Notes: generated by a model not told the origin, from the sequence alone. A stretch of DNA of 64,000 bases from Gnetum montanum (GCA_015680685.1 MNCI01002923.1:776872-840871); one strand, 5' to 3'. Shown: positions 11,312-22,941, counted from the stretch's first letter. A program made the numbers and translations.

Positions 11312-12130
11312 GATGAGTGGCAAGGTGCCCCTACACTCAACCATACGAATACGAGCATTTTCACGCGCCATATAGTCAAACTCCACAGACGGATTGGTTG
11401 TGGAACCTAGATAGTTAGCCTTAGGTCACAGGTCACTATCTTCCCACCTAGACTAGTATTATCTTTATCACGTATGATTTATTCTAGAGTGAGGTGTATG
11501 ATGTGGTCCTAATCTAATGCTACTCCTGAAGGCAATGAAAAAGAATGTTAACTAAGCTAAGAGGGAAAGGGTGAGAGAGATTCTAAACTAGCCTAAGTGT
11601 GATGAGCATCCATTCCTCGATTATCTGTACACATCTTGGACTGTGTGCATGACTACTACTAGGATTACCAAGCGTAGATCCTAGGTACGCTACTGGGTTA
11701 CCAGGTAGTCACACTTAAATGCTCGTAATCATGTCGTACTCATTCTACATTCAATAGGAGTTTAAGGGTGAGAGCGATTAACTAAGAAAGCAATAAATAA
11801 TTAATTAAACTAAGTAAATTCTGCAATGATGAAGTAATCTCAATCTTTATTTCTAGTCATGTGTGTGTCCAAGTACGTCAAACTCGAATAAGGATGCCAT
11901 ACAATTACAATCACCACATTGTAGGGATACATTGAGAATTATTCTAACTCTAGAATGATAAAACTGTAAGAGTTTAGCTAAGGAACCAAGAACTAGATGG
12001 AGAAACAAGGGAGGGCCACCTCTTATTTATAGAAATGACGACGAACTATGATATTGTGTACGTGATATCGTAGGAAAGACACAATATCGCGTACGTGATA
12101 TCTCGGCCCATGCAATATTGCGTCCCATCA
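11312..12130 (-). repeat. A 5' LTR with TATA box
   Basis: 819 bp, homologous to 5059-5911. Minus-strand promoter features: repeated GATATC/GATATT palindromes at 12040-12120 (U3) and a TATAAATA box (plus-strand TTATTTATA at 12022-12030). It is flanked by TSD CTAGT at 12131-12135. Confidence 0.92.
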
Positions 12131-12135
12131 CTAGT

Positions 12136-12666
12136 GGAGACCTATGCCATAGTTTCCCTTTCTTGTGGCACATTAAGTGCTTCAGTAGTCACCTTAACTA
12201 AATAATACACCAAGACTTTCTCAATATTCACAATAGCATCTACTCATGTATTCTTTCAAAACTAAAGTGTCTCTCCTAAGTACCACTCTCCACTTGTTGT
12301 CAAAGTGGGCCACAAGGGAGATCATTGGAGTTGGACCTTAATAGTATCTAGGAAAACTCCATGAATGGAACAAATTTAAGTTTCACAATCATGGTAGACA
12401 TGATGGATTTCTCCTAAATAGCCTGAAGGCATTTAGATGACAACATGAGTTGCTATGCTTGTTCTAGCACTTGTGGAACTTCTACCTCTACTTGGGCACA
12501 TTGCTCTATGGGAGGGTTTTGTTGATGGATGCTAAATGATTGTGCCTCCTACTCCTCATGTTCTACTTTTGGGGGTTTGTTCCCCTATTCAACCTCTTCC
12601 TTGGCTTCTTGGTCTTTTACTTGTTGGTTGTGAGGGTTCTCCTGTTGCTTCTCTTTTTAGGGCCAT
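12136..12666 (-). pseudogene. D 3' accessory ORF, N-terminal part
   Basis: The minus-strand ATG at 12666 opens MALKREATGEPSQPTSKRPRSQGR, shown here in two pieces: MALKREATGEP and SQPTSKRPRSQGR. The F counterpart reads GEPSQPREKKPRARRG and the E counterpart GPSQSRERKPKIRRRG. The basic cluster KRPR resembles a nuclear-localisation signal (inference). The downstream part resembles LWPTLTTSGEWYLGE in F and B (PLWPTLSKSGASYLGE). Stops interrupt it, and A splits it from the C-terminal part at 5058-2296. Function unknown. Confidence 0.6.
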
Positions 12667-13194
12667 TTGCAATCATCAAGGGTTGAAAATTATTAAAATG
12701 TTTATACCAATTCTTGATAACTCCTTTTCCTACTCGTACCCTTAGTTAGATCAAGTTATTAGCTCATTATGATTGAAGAGTTAGAAAATTGTTCAAAAAG
12801 GAACCCCTTAGGTGTTATTTTCCTTGTAACCATTCATAGTTACAAGTTTTTCTCTTATTTATGATCCAAAATAGTTGGTATGGTACATCAAGAGGATTTT
12901 TTAAGTGTTTCTAGCCTTGGTTTGATTAAAATGTTTTAAAAATTCTTACTATTCTCTTATACTTACGCTTTAAGATATATTTTGGGCATTAGGATTTTTT
13001 GGCTCAAATTTTAATGATATCATAGAATTTCTAAAATCAAAGCTACGAGGATTAAGTTATGAGTGTTGGAAGTTAGGGTATTAGAGCTCTTTGTTGGAAA
13101 CAAAAAATGGCAAAAACTCTCTTCTTATGAAAAATGAGAAATGAAATTTTTTTCTAACTTTTCTATGCTATATGTACTAATTTATATGCAAAAT

Positions 13195-13262
13195 ATTGTA
13201 GATCGTATATTATACATATGATATCATAGGCCATTTGATATTGTAGCTATGATATCATTGTT
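13195..13262 (-). promoter_or_regulatory. D internal U3-like promoter segment
   Basis: On the minus strand: ACAATGATATCATAGCTAC, AATATCAAATGG, CCTATGATATCATATG, TATAATATA. The D LTR begins with the same style of sequence, CCAATGATATCATAATAAC then AATATCATG. The segment lies about 530 bp upstream of the 3' ORF start. Promoter function is an inference from similarity to the element's own U3. Confidence 0.5.
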
Positions 13263-13574
13263 GAAATTTTCAAATTTTTGTTGGAACTTTTTGAAAAAAG
13301 AGTCAAATTGAATGTCTGGAAGATATGCAGCATGTATAGAGGGTCTTGGAATGGACATGATGCTTTGATTACAAAAAATAAGAATTGAAAGTCTATGATA
13401 AAGAAATATTAGGCTACGAAATTTTATTAATTGTGTGTGAGATGGATGAGAAAGGAAATGAATTCTTGGCATATAATAGAGTTATTGGATGTTAATGGAA
13501 GTAGTTATTGATAGTTATTGTTCTTGGAAGGCTCAAGATGATGTGGTATTGCTTGCTAAGTATGAAATACAATA

Positions 13575-13631
13575 GTTTTACAAGTGGCCCCTCCCCAAAG
13601 CATGCTTTAGTCATTACTGCCCTTGGATAAC
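13575..13631 (-). other. D copy of the conserved hairpin
   Basis: Arms GTTATCCAAG and CTTGTAAAAC (minus sense) flank the loop containing CATGCTTTGGGGAGG. Eight of ten pairs form. B and F keep all ten, counting G-U pairs. Confidence 0.5.
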
Positions 13632-14856
13632 CATGCCTCAAAGTGTCCATAGGCACTCAAGGAGTTGAACGTAATGCATACCTATCTAGAAAAACACACA
13701 TGTTAGTATCACTAGGTTGGGAAAATTACTCTATGTCATACAAAACCATAAGTTAAAATTAATCATATAGTGAGATGAGATGAACTGAGAAGTGATTCCA
13801 AAAATCAAGATGTGAGGTGTCTTACCATAGGCATAATGAATTATTGTGGTTAAAGTAATTATTAGTATTTCTATCCAAGATTCAAACCAAGTTTAGACCA
13901 ATGTCTAGTGACATCACATTGTTTCACCTCTTAGATTTACAACCATAAGACTATCATAGTTGGGAAGGAGTATCATCACTTGACATTCTATCTAAGGAAG
14001 GAGTTTATTCATTTTAGTTTTTTAATTTTTATTTTGAAATTTCTAATAAGCCACCTACCTTCAGGAATGGGTAACATGTCTTTCCAGTGAAACACCAAAA
14101 ATTTTATTTTGTGCATGAGTTTTATTTTTATCTATGTCAACTTTACTAGAGGACTATCTTTAGGCATGGATAACATGTCTTTCCAGTGACATGGTAAGGC
14201 AACACTTATTTTAATCATACTTGAATTTTTTATTAGATCTACAAGGATATAATTACAACCTTGACAACATGATAGAACATATAGTAGTGGTCCAAGAGAT
14301 TCCACAAATCCCCTTGATGTCACACCCTTCACATTTTCACTTGGTTCTTTACTTTTCTATCCAAGCATAATGATTAAAATTTTATTCTTAATTTTATGAT
14401 GAGAAAGAATATCATTATGGCCATGGTGAGAACCTCTTATTACTGGAATGGATGTATGGATGTTTTGGTCTTACTATATAAACAATTAGTTCCTCATGAT
14501 TTGATAAGATAGAGAAATATTCACCTTATTTGAGACTACATCTTACCTTATTCGTGGTTTTTTATTAATGATTAAATAAAAATATGCACAAGTAAAATGG
14601 AAAAAAGGTATTAAAAATTGAGAAAATAGTAATAAAGAATGAAAAGATGAAAAGAATGAAAATTGTTAAAAGAATGAAAAATCATCAAGGAATTAGAGAA
14701 ATGTCAAAGAACTAAGAAATTATTAAGAAATTGAAAAGTGTAAAAGATTGGAAAATGTATCAAGAGTTATGAAAAGGTATAACAAGAAATTAAAAATAAA
14801 AAAGAATTGTAAAACAAAAAAATTGAAAGGCACTCATTAATTTTTGAATCAGGATG

Positions 14857-15127
14857 AGATATCTTCCCCATGACTGAACTCATGGGTGAGTGTTTAGAGA
14901 ATGCATCCTAGTTCCCCTGGATCATACACTTGAGGTTTCTTACTTACCATCTTGAATGATTTAGTTTTTCTATTATCATCCCATGTAATTATGATGGTAG
15001 TTGAATTTTTATCATCTAATTCCTTAGTTCCTCTTTCTATTGGTGTATGATTATCATTGAGTATTTCCATTTGTAAGTTCTTAGTTGGGATCATTTTCTT
15101 AAAAGAGAAGTTAATAAGTGGTTTAAA
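14857..15127 (-). pseudogene. D post-protease tail
   Basis: A minus-strand frame of about 65 codons and a continuation: KMIPTKNLQMEILNDN, then PQVYDPGELGCIL, then LTHEFSHGEDIS. Element E has the same tail (KVYDHGKLWSIF then ILTHDFSHGRYP), so D and E share this protease-to-tail junction without RT-RNH-INT. The function of the tail is unknown. Confidence 0.6.
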
Positions 15128-15800
15128 TTATTCCATGCATGTTTTGGATAATTGAACATTCTTATTTGTTGGCCATTGGGTGCCTTTTGGTTTATTGGTC
15201 CCTGCTATCTCTTGTGCATACACTTGTTTTTCATATTTGATGTGGATTGGTATAATCACTATGTTGACATTTTGGAAAGTTGATTCATAACTACACCCTT
15301 CTTTATCAATAGTAATGTGTGGAATCTTTTGTGAATGTATGACTCTGTGCTTATCTTCCTTAGAGATGTCAAGAGACAAGTCTCTCATGTTTAACTTAGC
15401 ATCCATGGCGCTAAGCCATGCTCTCCCCATTATGATTGGAAATTCCCTCCCATTATTCTTCATGTTAATCACTAGAAATTCTATTGGATATGACTACCCA
15501 TTAGTAGTCCTCACCACATCTTCTATATGTTCCAAAGGGATGGAGATAGATTGATATGCAAGCTCTAATTGAATGTTGCACTCCTTTAAGGTTGGTAGGT
15601 TTCATGCTTTGTGTGTTTTCAAAGAAATCAAGTTAACTTCGAAATCCAAATCTAGTAGACCCTTCCATGGTAGGTTTCCAGCTACTCGTAGGTAAGTCAA
15701 AGGAAATTTGGATTCATTCTTTTCCTAGGAAGTATTCCTACCTTGATCTAGTTTGATACAATCTTAGTTAGCATGAAAATCTGCATGTTTGTATTTGATG
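15128..15800 (-). pseudogene. D aspartic protease domain
   Basis: Retropepsin-like remnant. The clear part (15472-15128) is EFPIIMGRAWLSAMDAKLN, then MRDLSLDISKEDKHRVIH, the same C-terminal lobe as A (DFPIIMGRAWLSTINACLG). The catalytic-region counterpart lies at about 15600-15700 in another frame. The sequence continues through GTQWPTNKNVQLSKTCME, which aligns with F (GTQWLIANSNSNTLCMEP) just before F enters reverse transcriptase. Stops and frameshifts are present. Confidence 0.75.
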
Positions 15801-17922
15801 ATGATGAAAGCTTATCATTTCTAGGAGGATCTTCCATAGGAGAATCTTGTTTCAATGAAGTTCCAACTCTACCAACCCTTTTGGACTTGTCATGAAGAAA
15901 GGACATTTCTTGGATTGGCCCTTTGTGTTGCTGGTAAGATCCTCTATCTATATACTTATCACCCTTGTAGCTTTTCTTTGCTGTAGTTGTGATGGCAATT
16001 CCTCTTACATAGTGGATGGTAACACTAATGGAAAAGAATGAGTTGGATTTGATGAATCAACTACTTGTGGATGCATCTGTGGATTGAAGTCTATCCTTGG
16101 TGTTGTGGGTTGGTGGTGTTTGACTAAATAGTATTGTGGAGCTTGAATAATTACATTTGTTGTAGAAATTGGATGTTACATGTAGTATCGATAAGGATTA
16201 GGTTTTTGATATGGATACTATTAGTGTGGTGGTGGCATAGCCCAAGATTAGGATTATTTCCACTACTAATTATACTACTTCTGTGGCTATTAGTAGGCTT
16301 AACTGGGATAGTACATGGGTTGGAAGACCTTCTTGTAGTTACATTGAGGGTAAGGTAACCTTTTGGGCATCTACTACTTGATAAATTGAGGGTCAAGTAT
16401 GTATGCCCTTGTTTCTTGTAAGTGTATCATTACTAGAAAACATTCTTTTGGATGTTCATATTGGCATACAACACATCCTTTCTTATCTTTAGAGCTTGTG
16501 TCTAAACACTTAGGCACGAAAGAAACTTTACACTTCATCCAACTTCTCTCTTCCTTTTCTTCTCCTTGCCTTTACCAAAGGCTTGCTCTATTCACTCCTT
16601 TACAATCTTCATAATTGTTATGAATTTCTCATCAATTGAGTCACACATCTTCTCTACCTTTGCTGCTATTTTGGTGATAGATTTTTGAATAGGTAGAGTT
16701 TTCTTTTGAATTACCTATTCCAAGGTCTCTTTTTCTTGTCTCGCAAACTCTTGCATCCCTTTTCTTGATAGATGGATCTTTGTTATATTCTGCTATTGAT
16801 TCTTAGCTCTCCTTCCTTATTTTCCACTTGGTTAATCAATCTTTGTATCTGATGGGTAGACATTTTGTACAACTGGCCTTGGGCATAGACCCCAAGGGTA
16901 TCTCTAGTTTTGTTAGGTAGCCTATCAACAATGTATCTTAGTTATTCCCATTGGAAAAATCCATGGCTTGGGCACATATGCAGTAGTGAATAATACCTGC
17001 CCATTGTTGCATCAAGGGATTCATGGGTTCCTTGTTTCCATCCTTATATCTATTCCCATAAATTGAACACTTGGGAATAAGTTTGATATTTTTCATTGAA
17101 GAGTTTTAACATAGTACTCCATCTTCTAATTAATTTTGGTTCAAGTGATCTATACTAGCTCTCAAATTATTTCATAAGTGTCCATGAAAACAACTTCAAT
17201 TTCTGCCAATTGTTTTCAATATTTTGCAAGGTGCAAGCATCATGGAATGCTTGAAGATGGTGTTGAGGATCAACATTGTAACCACTCTCAAATCTAGGCA
17301 TATTATTCATGTCAAGCTATTTGATACAGCTATCCCTTATGTGTCTGGTTGGGATATAAATAGCTTTTCTTATGTTAATCATACTTCAAATAGCCAATAG
17401 GGGTTGATCATCGTAATCGAGTTTGTGAGATCTATTGTAGTGGTACCCTCTTCAATGGCTCATGCCTTTCTCTATCTTCTCTCCTATCCCTGCATCTTCT
17501 TTATTCATAATTTTCATCCTCTTCATCAAAGTACCTTAGGTGATAGTCATGGTGATCATGAGTCCTTCACACTTCCTTGTCTTGATCTCAATACCTATGT
17601 CTCCTCCTATCAGAGTCCATCTATGATCATGAGGATGAAGATGAGATAATGGGAGAATGATGCTAGCTTTTCCTTCTTCCATGAATCTAGTGTTCTTCTT
17701 TATGAAATCTAGTAGAAAATCTTGGCCTTAAGTTCTACTTATACTTTGAGTGTATTGCCTCCCTTCTTGGCATCTTTGCTAAGGTAGAATGTAATTTCAC
17801 TTTGACAGGTTCCTCCAATCGAATGATAGGTGTTTGTGAATGGACTTATGATTTTGGTGGAGTTTCTCAATGATGAATGCATCACCATCAAACTCTTCTA
17901 AGATAATAGGAGAGTTGATATG
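15801..17922 (-). pseudogene. D gag, main part
   Basis: Minus-strand gag remnant homologous to A, E and F. It includes the capsid-like core at about 17130-16850 (counterparts of the MLELFN, RYYSLLH, CPGHG and LRYIVDRLPNK-like segments), a basic or charged linker (16800-16600), and a proline/glutamine-rich C-terminus to about 15850. The plus-strand sequence at 16880-16930 mirrors the AQGRL segment of A. Frames are heavily interrupted. The N-terminus lies beyond the B insertion at 34155-33782. Confidence 0.65.
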
Positions 17923-17927
17923 CTTTC

Positions 17928-18766
17928 TGATGATTCATGAATTTTTGGCTATGATATCGCACCCACGATACCACATACATGATATTGCAACCTAGACGTG
18001 ATATCAAATATGCAATATCATGGCCTATCTCCTCATCTATAAATAACAGGAAGGCAGATTTGGTTTAAAAGCTAGTTTTAGTATTAAGGTAGGGACTTTT
18101 TGTTAGTTTTTTCTCTCAACCCTTTCTCCCAGTGCATGCCCACAATGTGATAATTGTAATTGTACAACATCCTTATTTGAGTGTGATGTACTTGGACATG
18201 CATATGATCGGCAATAAAGATGTAGATTACTTCATCATTGCAGCATCCACTTAGTTTAATTATTTAATTGTTATTATTATTTATTACTTTCTTAGTTAAT
18301 ATCTCTCTACCCTTATCTCCTAGTAACATAGAATGAGTATGACTTAATCATGAGCATTTAAGTATGACTACTTGGTAACCTAGTAGCATACCTAGGCCAT
18401 GTGCTTGGTAATCCCAACGGTAGTCATGCACAAGGTTCAAGATGTGTACGGATGATTAAGGAATGGATGCTCATCACACTTAGGCTAGTTTAGATTCTCT
18501 CTCACCCTCTCTCTTTCCTACCTTAGTTGATATTATTTCCCATCATACCTAGGAGTAGCATAAGTATAGGAACACATCATACACCTCACTTTGGACTAAA
18601 CCATACATGACAAAGCAAATTCTAGTCTAGGTGGGAAGACAACGAACTACAATCTACAAGTAACTGTCTAGATACCACAACTAGTCTGTCTATAGAGTTC
18701 AACTAGATCATGCGTGAAGTACTCGTATTCATATGGTTGAGTGTAGGGGTACCTTGCCACTCATCA
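17928..18766 (+). repeat. B 5' LTR with TATA box
   Basis: 839 bp, TGATGATTCATGA to CCACTCATCA, matching 32941-33776. U3 has clustered GATATC/GATATT motifs (17950-18025) followed by TATAAATA (18038-18045). The remainder includes TTGAGTGTGATGTACTTGGA and the shared family tail GTGTAGGGGTACCTTGCCAC. Confidence 0.93.
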
Positions 18767-18790
18767 TTGGCACTATTGCTAAGGAATGGT
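18767..18790 (+). other. B primer-binding site, tRNA-Asp type
   Basis: TTGGCACTATTGCTAAGGA follows the LTR end immediately and matches the tRNA-Asp-complementary pattern (TGGCGCCGTTGCCGGGGA) with several substitutions, as in A, D and F. Confidence 0.65.
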
Positions 18791-18914
18791 GCTAGTTATC
18801 TAGATTAGTTATACCATACAAGGTTGATGTATAGGATTTAATGATATATATTTTAGGAAGAAATAATTACAAAAAAAAAGAGTCACATACAAATTCACAC
18901 ACAATTTCACAGCC

Positions 18915-19563
18915 ATGCCTCTCCTACAAGACTACGATAACACCACATCTAGTGAGGAAATTCATTGGAGAACCAACGAATTATATGACAATGAAGATTG
19001 GACAACACAATCTGAGGTGGGGATTTCTTATAAACATAAACGGAGGAAACATCATCCCAACGCATGAAAGAATAACTTACTTGATGACGATGGATCCCTA
19101 CTGGCCACTACAAGCTTAACAAAAATACAAGAGGCTGTTCAAATCTCCCGTAGGCATTCTAAAGAGAGCCTTCTACCCAAGCTCAATTTAAATAACTTTC
19201 CCAATTTCTTAGGAGGCTATGACTTAGATCCACAACAACATTTACAAGCCTTCTATGATGCCTATGCATGGAACAACATTGATAATGGTTGGAAAAAACT
19301 CAAGCTTTTTCCTATGACACTCATTGGCCAAGAAAAATTATAGTATAGATCATTAAAACCAAATTCAATTCGACGTTGGCCAACAATGGTAGAACTCTTT
19401 AATAAAAGATATCAAACCTACGTAAGAGTGTCGGCCTTGAGGAAGCAAATCCAAGAGTGGAAACAAGCACAAAATGAACCCTTGGACATGACCTTAGAAA
19501 GATATTATGCACTGTTAAACAACTGTCCAGGCCATAAGTTCTCTAAGAAAAGGCTAATGTATT
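18915..19563 (+). pseudogene. B gag, N-terminal part and core
   Basis: Starts at ATG 18915. YDNEDWTTQSEVGISY matches the E start region (YNEEDWSVPMQTRISY), then a stop or frameshift. The core at 19190-19563 reads IPNFLGGYDLDPQQHLQAF, then WPTMVELFNKRYQTYVRVS and RYYALLNNCPGHKFSKKR. It breaks exactly where C inserted, and the gag frame resumes at 28545 (YHIIDWLRNETRETLG). Gag forms the particle shell. This copy is inactive. Confidence 0.8.
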
Positions 19564-20060
19564 TGTTGGTGATCATTTGGGACACAACTGCCAATGAGTG
19601 TCCTCGAATAGGATTTAGGTACTTGCTGGTCTTTGGCAACACCAAGGCCCAGATACCTCCAAATAGACTCAGTAGTTAATGTGAGTATGTGTGTGTGCTG
19701 TTGCGGTGTGCTATTATGAAAAATGAAATGATTGGGTTGTGTGTAAAACTATAAATGACTTATCCTAAAGAGATTTAGCCAACTTTGCAAAGTACTATGA
19801 GTTGTTGAGAGTTCTTATTCTGTTCAATTGCCTAGTCTATGCAGTCCTTATAATACCTACTTGTAACAAATAAAATTTTGCACAAACATTTGAGCACAAC
19901 TCTATGAATCTGCTTCTAATTTTCCCTAGAGAAAGAGATAGTTCCACAAGAAAACTAGAAATAGAGCAAGATTCAATAGAGATAGAAAGAAGAGAAAAAG
20001 AAAGAAGATTTGTGTAAAGATCTCAAATGTTTTAAAAAAGTAAAATGATACGAGTAAACA
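19564..20060 (-). repeat. C 3' LTR, truncated to its last 497 bp
   Basis: Nearly identical to 24557-25052 (for example GGGACACAACTGCCAATGAG and AAATGATTGGGTTGTGTG). On the minus strand it starts inside the LTR at the deletion junction (20060-20075) and ends CCAACA. Confidence 0.9.
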
Positions 20061-20824
20061 CTTTTGAAGAAAGCTCTCTTTTGACTTGCAGTTAAATTAT
20101 TTGGGATTTTCCTTGTATTAAGAAATTTGGGAATTTCATCATACCAATTCTCTTCATGGGTATTAAGTGTACATACTTCACTTTCTCTAATTATTAACTT
20201 GGCTAATCTCATTCCCTCAATTTTTTTGCATATTTCCAATGAAAATATGAAACTTTGCAACTTTATAAGCCATTTTTCATTTTTTAATCCAATCTCATTT
20301 TGGGCAAGGAATCGCTTGACTGCAAGTTCAATTAGCATCATGTGGACTAATGAACTTTCCAAATAATATTTAAAATGCTAAAGTGCTTTGATGACTACAA
20401 ATGCTTGTTTCTCTAAGTCTGAATAATTTAATTTTTAACCTTTCAACTGATACCCAAAAAATTCAATTGGTTCATCTTGACTTTCATCATCTTTTTGTGT
20501 TAAAATGACAACGATAGAATCATTCGAAGCAAAAGAATATAACCAAAAATCTTCTTTTAGCCTAGGCTTCACCAAATATGGAGCCTCTTGTATAGCATTT
20601 TTAATTTCTGATGGAGCACTCTTAGATTCTGGTGTTTTCTCTACTTGGATGTCTTTTTTTAACATATGCATCAAAGGCTTGGTAATTTCAGTAAACCCAA
20701 GGATGAACTTTTCCACAAATTTTATCTTCCCAAAGAAAGATCTATAAGATTTCTTACTTGTGGGATGCTCAATATTCTGTACTGCTTGAATTCGGGAATT
20801 GCTATGGAAATTCTTTCTTGACAT
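20061..20824 (-). pseudogene. C RNase H domain and pre-integrase linker
   Basis: RNase H domain that follows RT (degrades RNA in RNA-DNA hybrids). The frame at 20824-20435 includes KIKFVEKFILGFTEITKPL (the RT thumb/connection) and FWLYSFASNDSIVVILTQKD. After a stop it continues LNYSDLEKQAFVVIKALKHF and NEKWLIKLQSFIFSLEICKK. This is the layout of Tat-type elements, where the usual DAS motif reads FASNDS here. The final part, NLTASQKRAFF, matches the linker that normally leads into the integrase zinc finger. Here it ends in LTR sequence. Confidence 0.75.
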
Positions 20825-21936
20825 ATCATATGGCCTAATAAGCTTTTGAATTTAACCCCAAAGATACACTTCCTAGGATTTAATGAAATACCAAACTCAC
20901 AAAATCTATTGTAAACTTGCTAGAGATGATTAATATGATCTTCTTTTTTCTTTGAGAATATTGTAATATCATCCAAATAAACTACCACAAATTTTCCTAA
21001 TAAATCCTTAAATGCTAAATCCATTGCTCTTTGGAAAGTAGCTCCAGCATTTGACAATCCAAATGGCATTCTTTGGTAAGAGAAAGTTCCCCATTTAGTG
21101 ATAAATGTTGTTTTGTATCTATCATTTTAATCTAGCATGATTTGATTATAACCTAAGAAACCATCTAAGAAAGAATATACTTAACAACCTGTGACTTTAA
21201 TCAACATCTCATCAATTTGTGGAAGTGGATACTTATCCTTTTTTGAGGCATCATTCAAATTTCTAAAATCTACACAAAGCCTTATATCACCATTTTTCTT
21301 TCTCACTGGAACAAGGTTAGCAAGCCATGTTGAATATCGTACTAGATATATGATTCGTGCTTGTAACAACTTCTTGATTTCAACTTCCATAGCTAGTTCA
21401 AATGATGGATTAAATTTTCTTTGTTTTTGCTTGACTATTTTACAATCTTCTATTAAAGGAATTTTATGTGTCATCACATCTTGCCTAAAAGCTTTAAGAT
21501 CATCATAAGACCAATAAAAATTGTCCAAATTATTTCTTAGACATGTTAACAAGTTTTGCTTGAAACTCGAATTTCTCTCCTTTGTAACATTCAACATCTT
21601 TGACATCTTATCTAATCCAAAATTCACTACCTCAAAAGCTTGACTATCTGGGCTTTGTATATCCTTTCTAGTAAGTAAATTTTTCTTGAACTCATGTTCC
21701 AAGTCAATCATCCTTTTTGGAATGAAATTAGCTTTGGAATTTGATGACGTTTCAGGTATCACTTGACCCTCAAATTCTTGTTTGTTTTTCATAAATCTTA
21801 GTACTTGATCATCATCTTCAAATACTTGTAAATTTCTTATACTATCTGGTACTGATGGCTGATATTCTTCTTCAACCATTACATCTTTGTAACTTTCTAT
21901 TATCTGCATATCTAATGTTGAAGTAGCCTTTGCCAA
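20825..21936 (-). pseudogene. C reverse transcriptase
   Basis: RNA-directed DNA polymerase domain on the minus strand. The first 250 codons (21936-21181) contain DCKIVKQKQRKFNPSFELAM, KKLLQARIIYLVRYSTWLAN, LVPVRKKNGDIRLCVDFRNL and KDKYPLPQIDEML. After a stop comes FLDGFLGYNQIMLD, then MPFGLSNAGATFQRAMDLA and the catalytic YLDDITIFSKKK at about 20980-20965. The upstream part (PSVPDSIRNLQVFEDDDQVL) is the linker characteristic of elements with an RNase H ahead of RT. Two or three stops inactivate it. Confidence 0.85.
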
Positions 21937-22300
21937 ATCATCTTCTATAAGATTCTCTACTCTATTTATATGCTCAATTCGGCAATGTTGAAACTAATCT
22001 AACATCTTACAAGAAAGTTACTTATAAGGTCTTAAGAATGAGCTCTTTACCACATAGTTACCCTTTACTTGTTCACAAACTAATCTTGAGTATCCTTTTA
22101 TAGTAATTACTCTGATCTTTTTGTCTAGAGCTATTCTTATACCAATACATAAAGCTTCATACTCAGCTTTGTTGTTAGTATAAGGGAAAGATAGATGAAT
22201 TTCTTTGAGTATTTCAGGTGAATCATTCCTTAATATAACAATACTGACTCTTGCACCTTTTGAATTACATGAACCATCAAAGTATAACTCCCATTTATCC
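21890..22300 (-). pseudogene. C extra RNase H domain ahead of RT
   Basis: A second RNase H-like domain between protease and RT. WELYFDGSCNSKGA gives the first aspartate (residue 222 of the 22941-22018 frame), and NNKAEYEALCIGIRIA gives the glutamate (residue 260). The position of the third acidic residue reads KGYSRLV, with tyrosine 284 where GDSRLV is usual. After a frame break, IEHINRVENLIEDDLAKAT supplies the last aspartate block. It is of the type found as an added domain in Tat elements. The tyrosine substitution and frame break make it inactive. Confidence 0.75.
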
Positions 22301-22941
22301 TCATTCTTTAAGTGTTCTTTTCTAGAACTATAATTTTCTTGGAGTGTACAAATTTTGTTTTCAACACCTCCTTTTTTAACCATTTTACTTTTTCCGTTTG
22401 AAGTAATATTATCAATAATTAGAGGTTCACTATAGATGTATATTTTATTTGGTTCTTCTTTCCAAGGTAGCCACATGTGAGAATAAGTTATTGATATGTA
22501 TCCTGAGAAATTCTTACTCCAACTTCTACTCAATAAGAGAGTATGCGAATCTAGTATATCTACCACTTGAATAGTTACTCTACTTCTAACGTGGGGTTCA
22601 GAAGCAATTTCCAATAGGACATTTGGTAATTGACCCACAATCTTCACTCTACTTTTATCCACTTGAACAATCTTTTTATTTGATTTTTCAGGAATCAAAC
22701 CAAGTTTCTTACATATAGATAATGGAATTATAGTAGACATAGCTCCATAATCAATCAAACAATTGTATAAGTATTTGTCCTTTAATTTTATTGTTAAAAG
22801 AAAAGGAGGAGATTCCTTATCATACGAGGTCTTTAATTTCTCATCATTATTAGACACATAACTTAACTCTAATTCTCTAACTCTCCTTTTATCTTTAATG
22901 AACTCTAAAGCCTTTCTTTGCTGATCTCCTATTTGAAGCAA
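22301..22941 (-). pseudogene. C aspartic protease
   Basis: Retropepsin-like domain at the N-terminal side of the 307-codon minus-strand frame. KDKYLYNCLIDYGAMSTIIP carries the catalytic region (aspartate 64 in LIDYGA, where LIDSGA or LIDGGA is usual), followed by LSICKKLGLIPEKSN and VDILDSHTLLLSRSW (the usual LLGRPW region, here with serine for glycine). It processes the polyprotein in an active element. This frame continues uninterrupted into the extra RNase H. Confidence 0.75.

Larger units (their letters stand above)
5059..12130 (-). mobile_element. Element A: Athila-like gag-PR element lacking pol and 3' ORF
   Basis: A complete insertion of 7072 bp on the minus strand, with LTRs 11312-12130 (5') and 5059-5911 (3') and a perfect TSD CTAGT at 5054-5058 and 12131-12135. 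Joining the flanks restores the D 3' ORF region. Minus-strand order: tRNA-Asp-type primer site, gag (11165 to about 9125), protease (about 8725-8135), tail ending at 7819, a shortened non-coding block, a stretch of unknown origin (5950-6640), polypurine tract and LTR. RT, RNase H, integrase, the 3' ORF and its internal promoter-like segment are all absent. The LTRs belong to the same family as those of B. Confidence 0.93.
12667..14856 (-). other. D conserved non-coding block
   Basis: Minus-strand order: T-rich stretch (14830-14580); GGTGTGACATCAAGGGGA (14331-14305); two copies of a GGAAAGACATGTTACCCAT-like motif (14190-14150 and 14089-14059); conserved hairpin (13631-13575); GATATC-rich internal U3-like segment (13262-13195); then the start of the 3' ORF. 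No coding frame is conserved. B, E and F carry the same order. Confidence 0.7.

Noticed and set aside
20127-20366. Plus-strand ORFs at 20127, 20505 and 21191
   Set aside because: Antisense shadows of the C RNase H and RT coding sequence.
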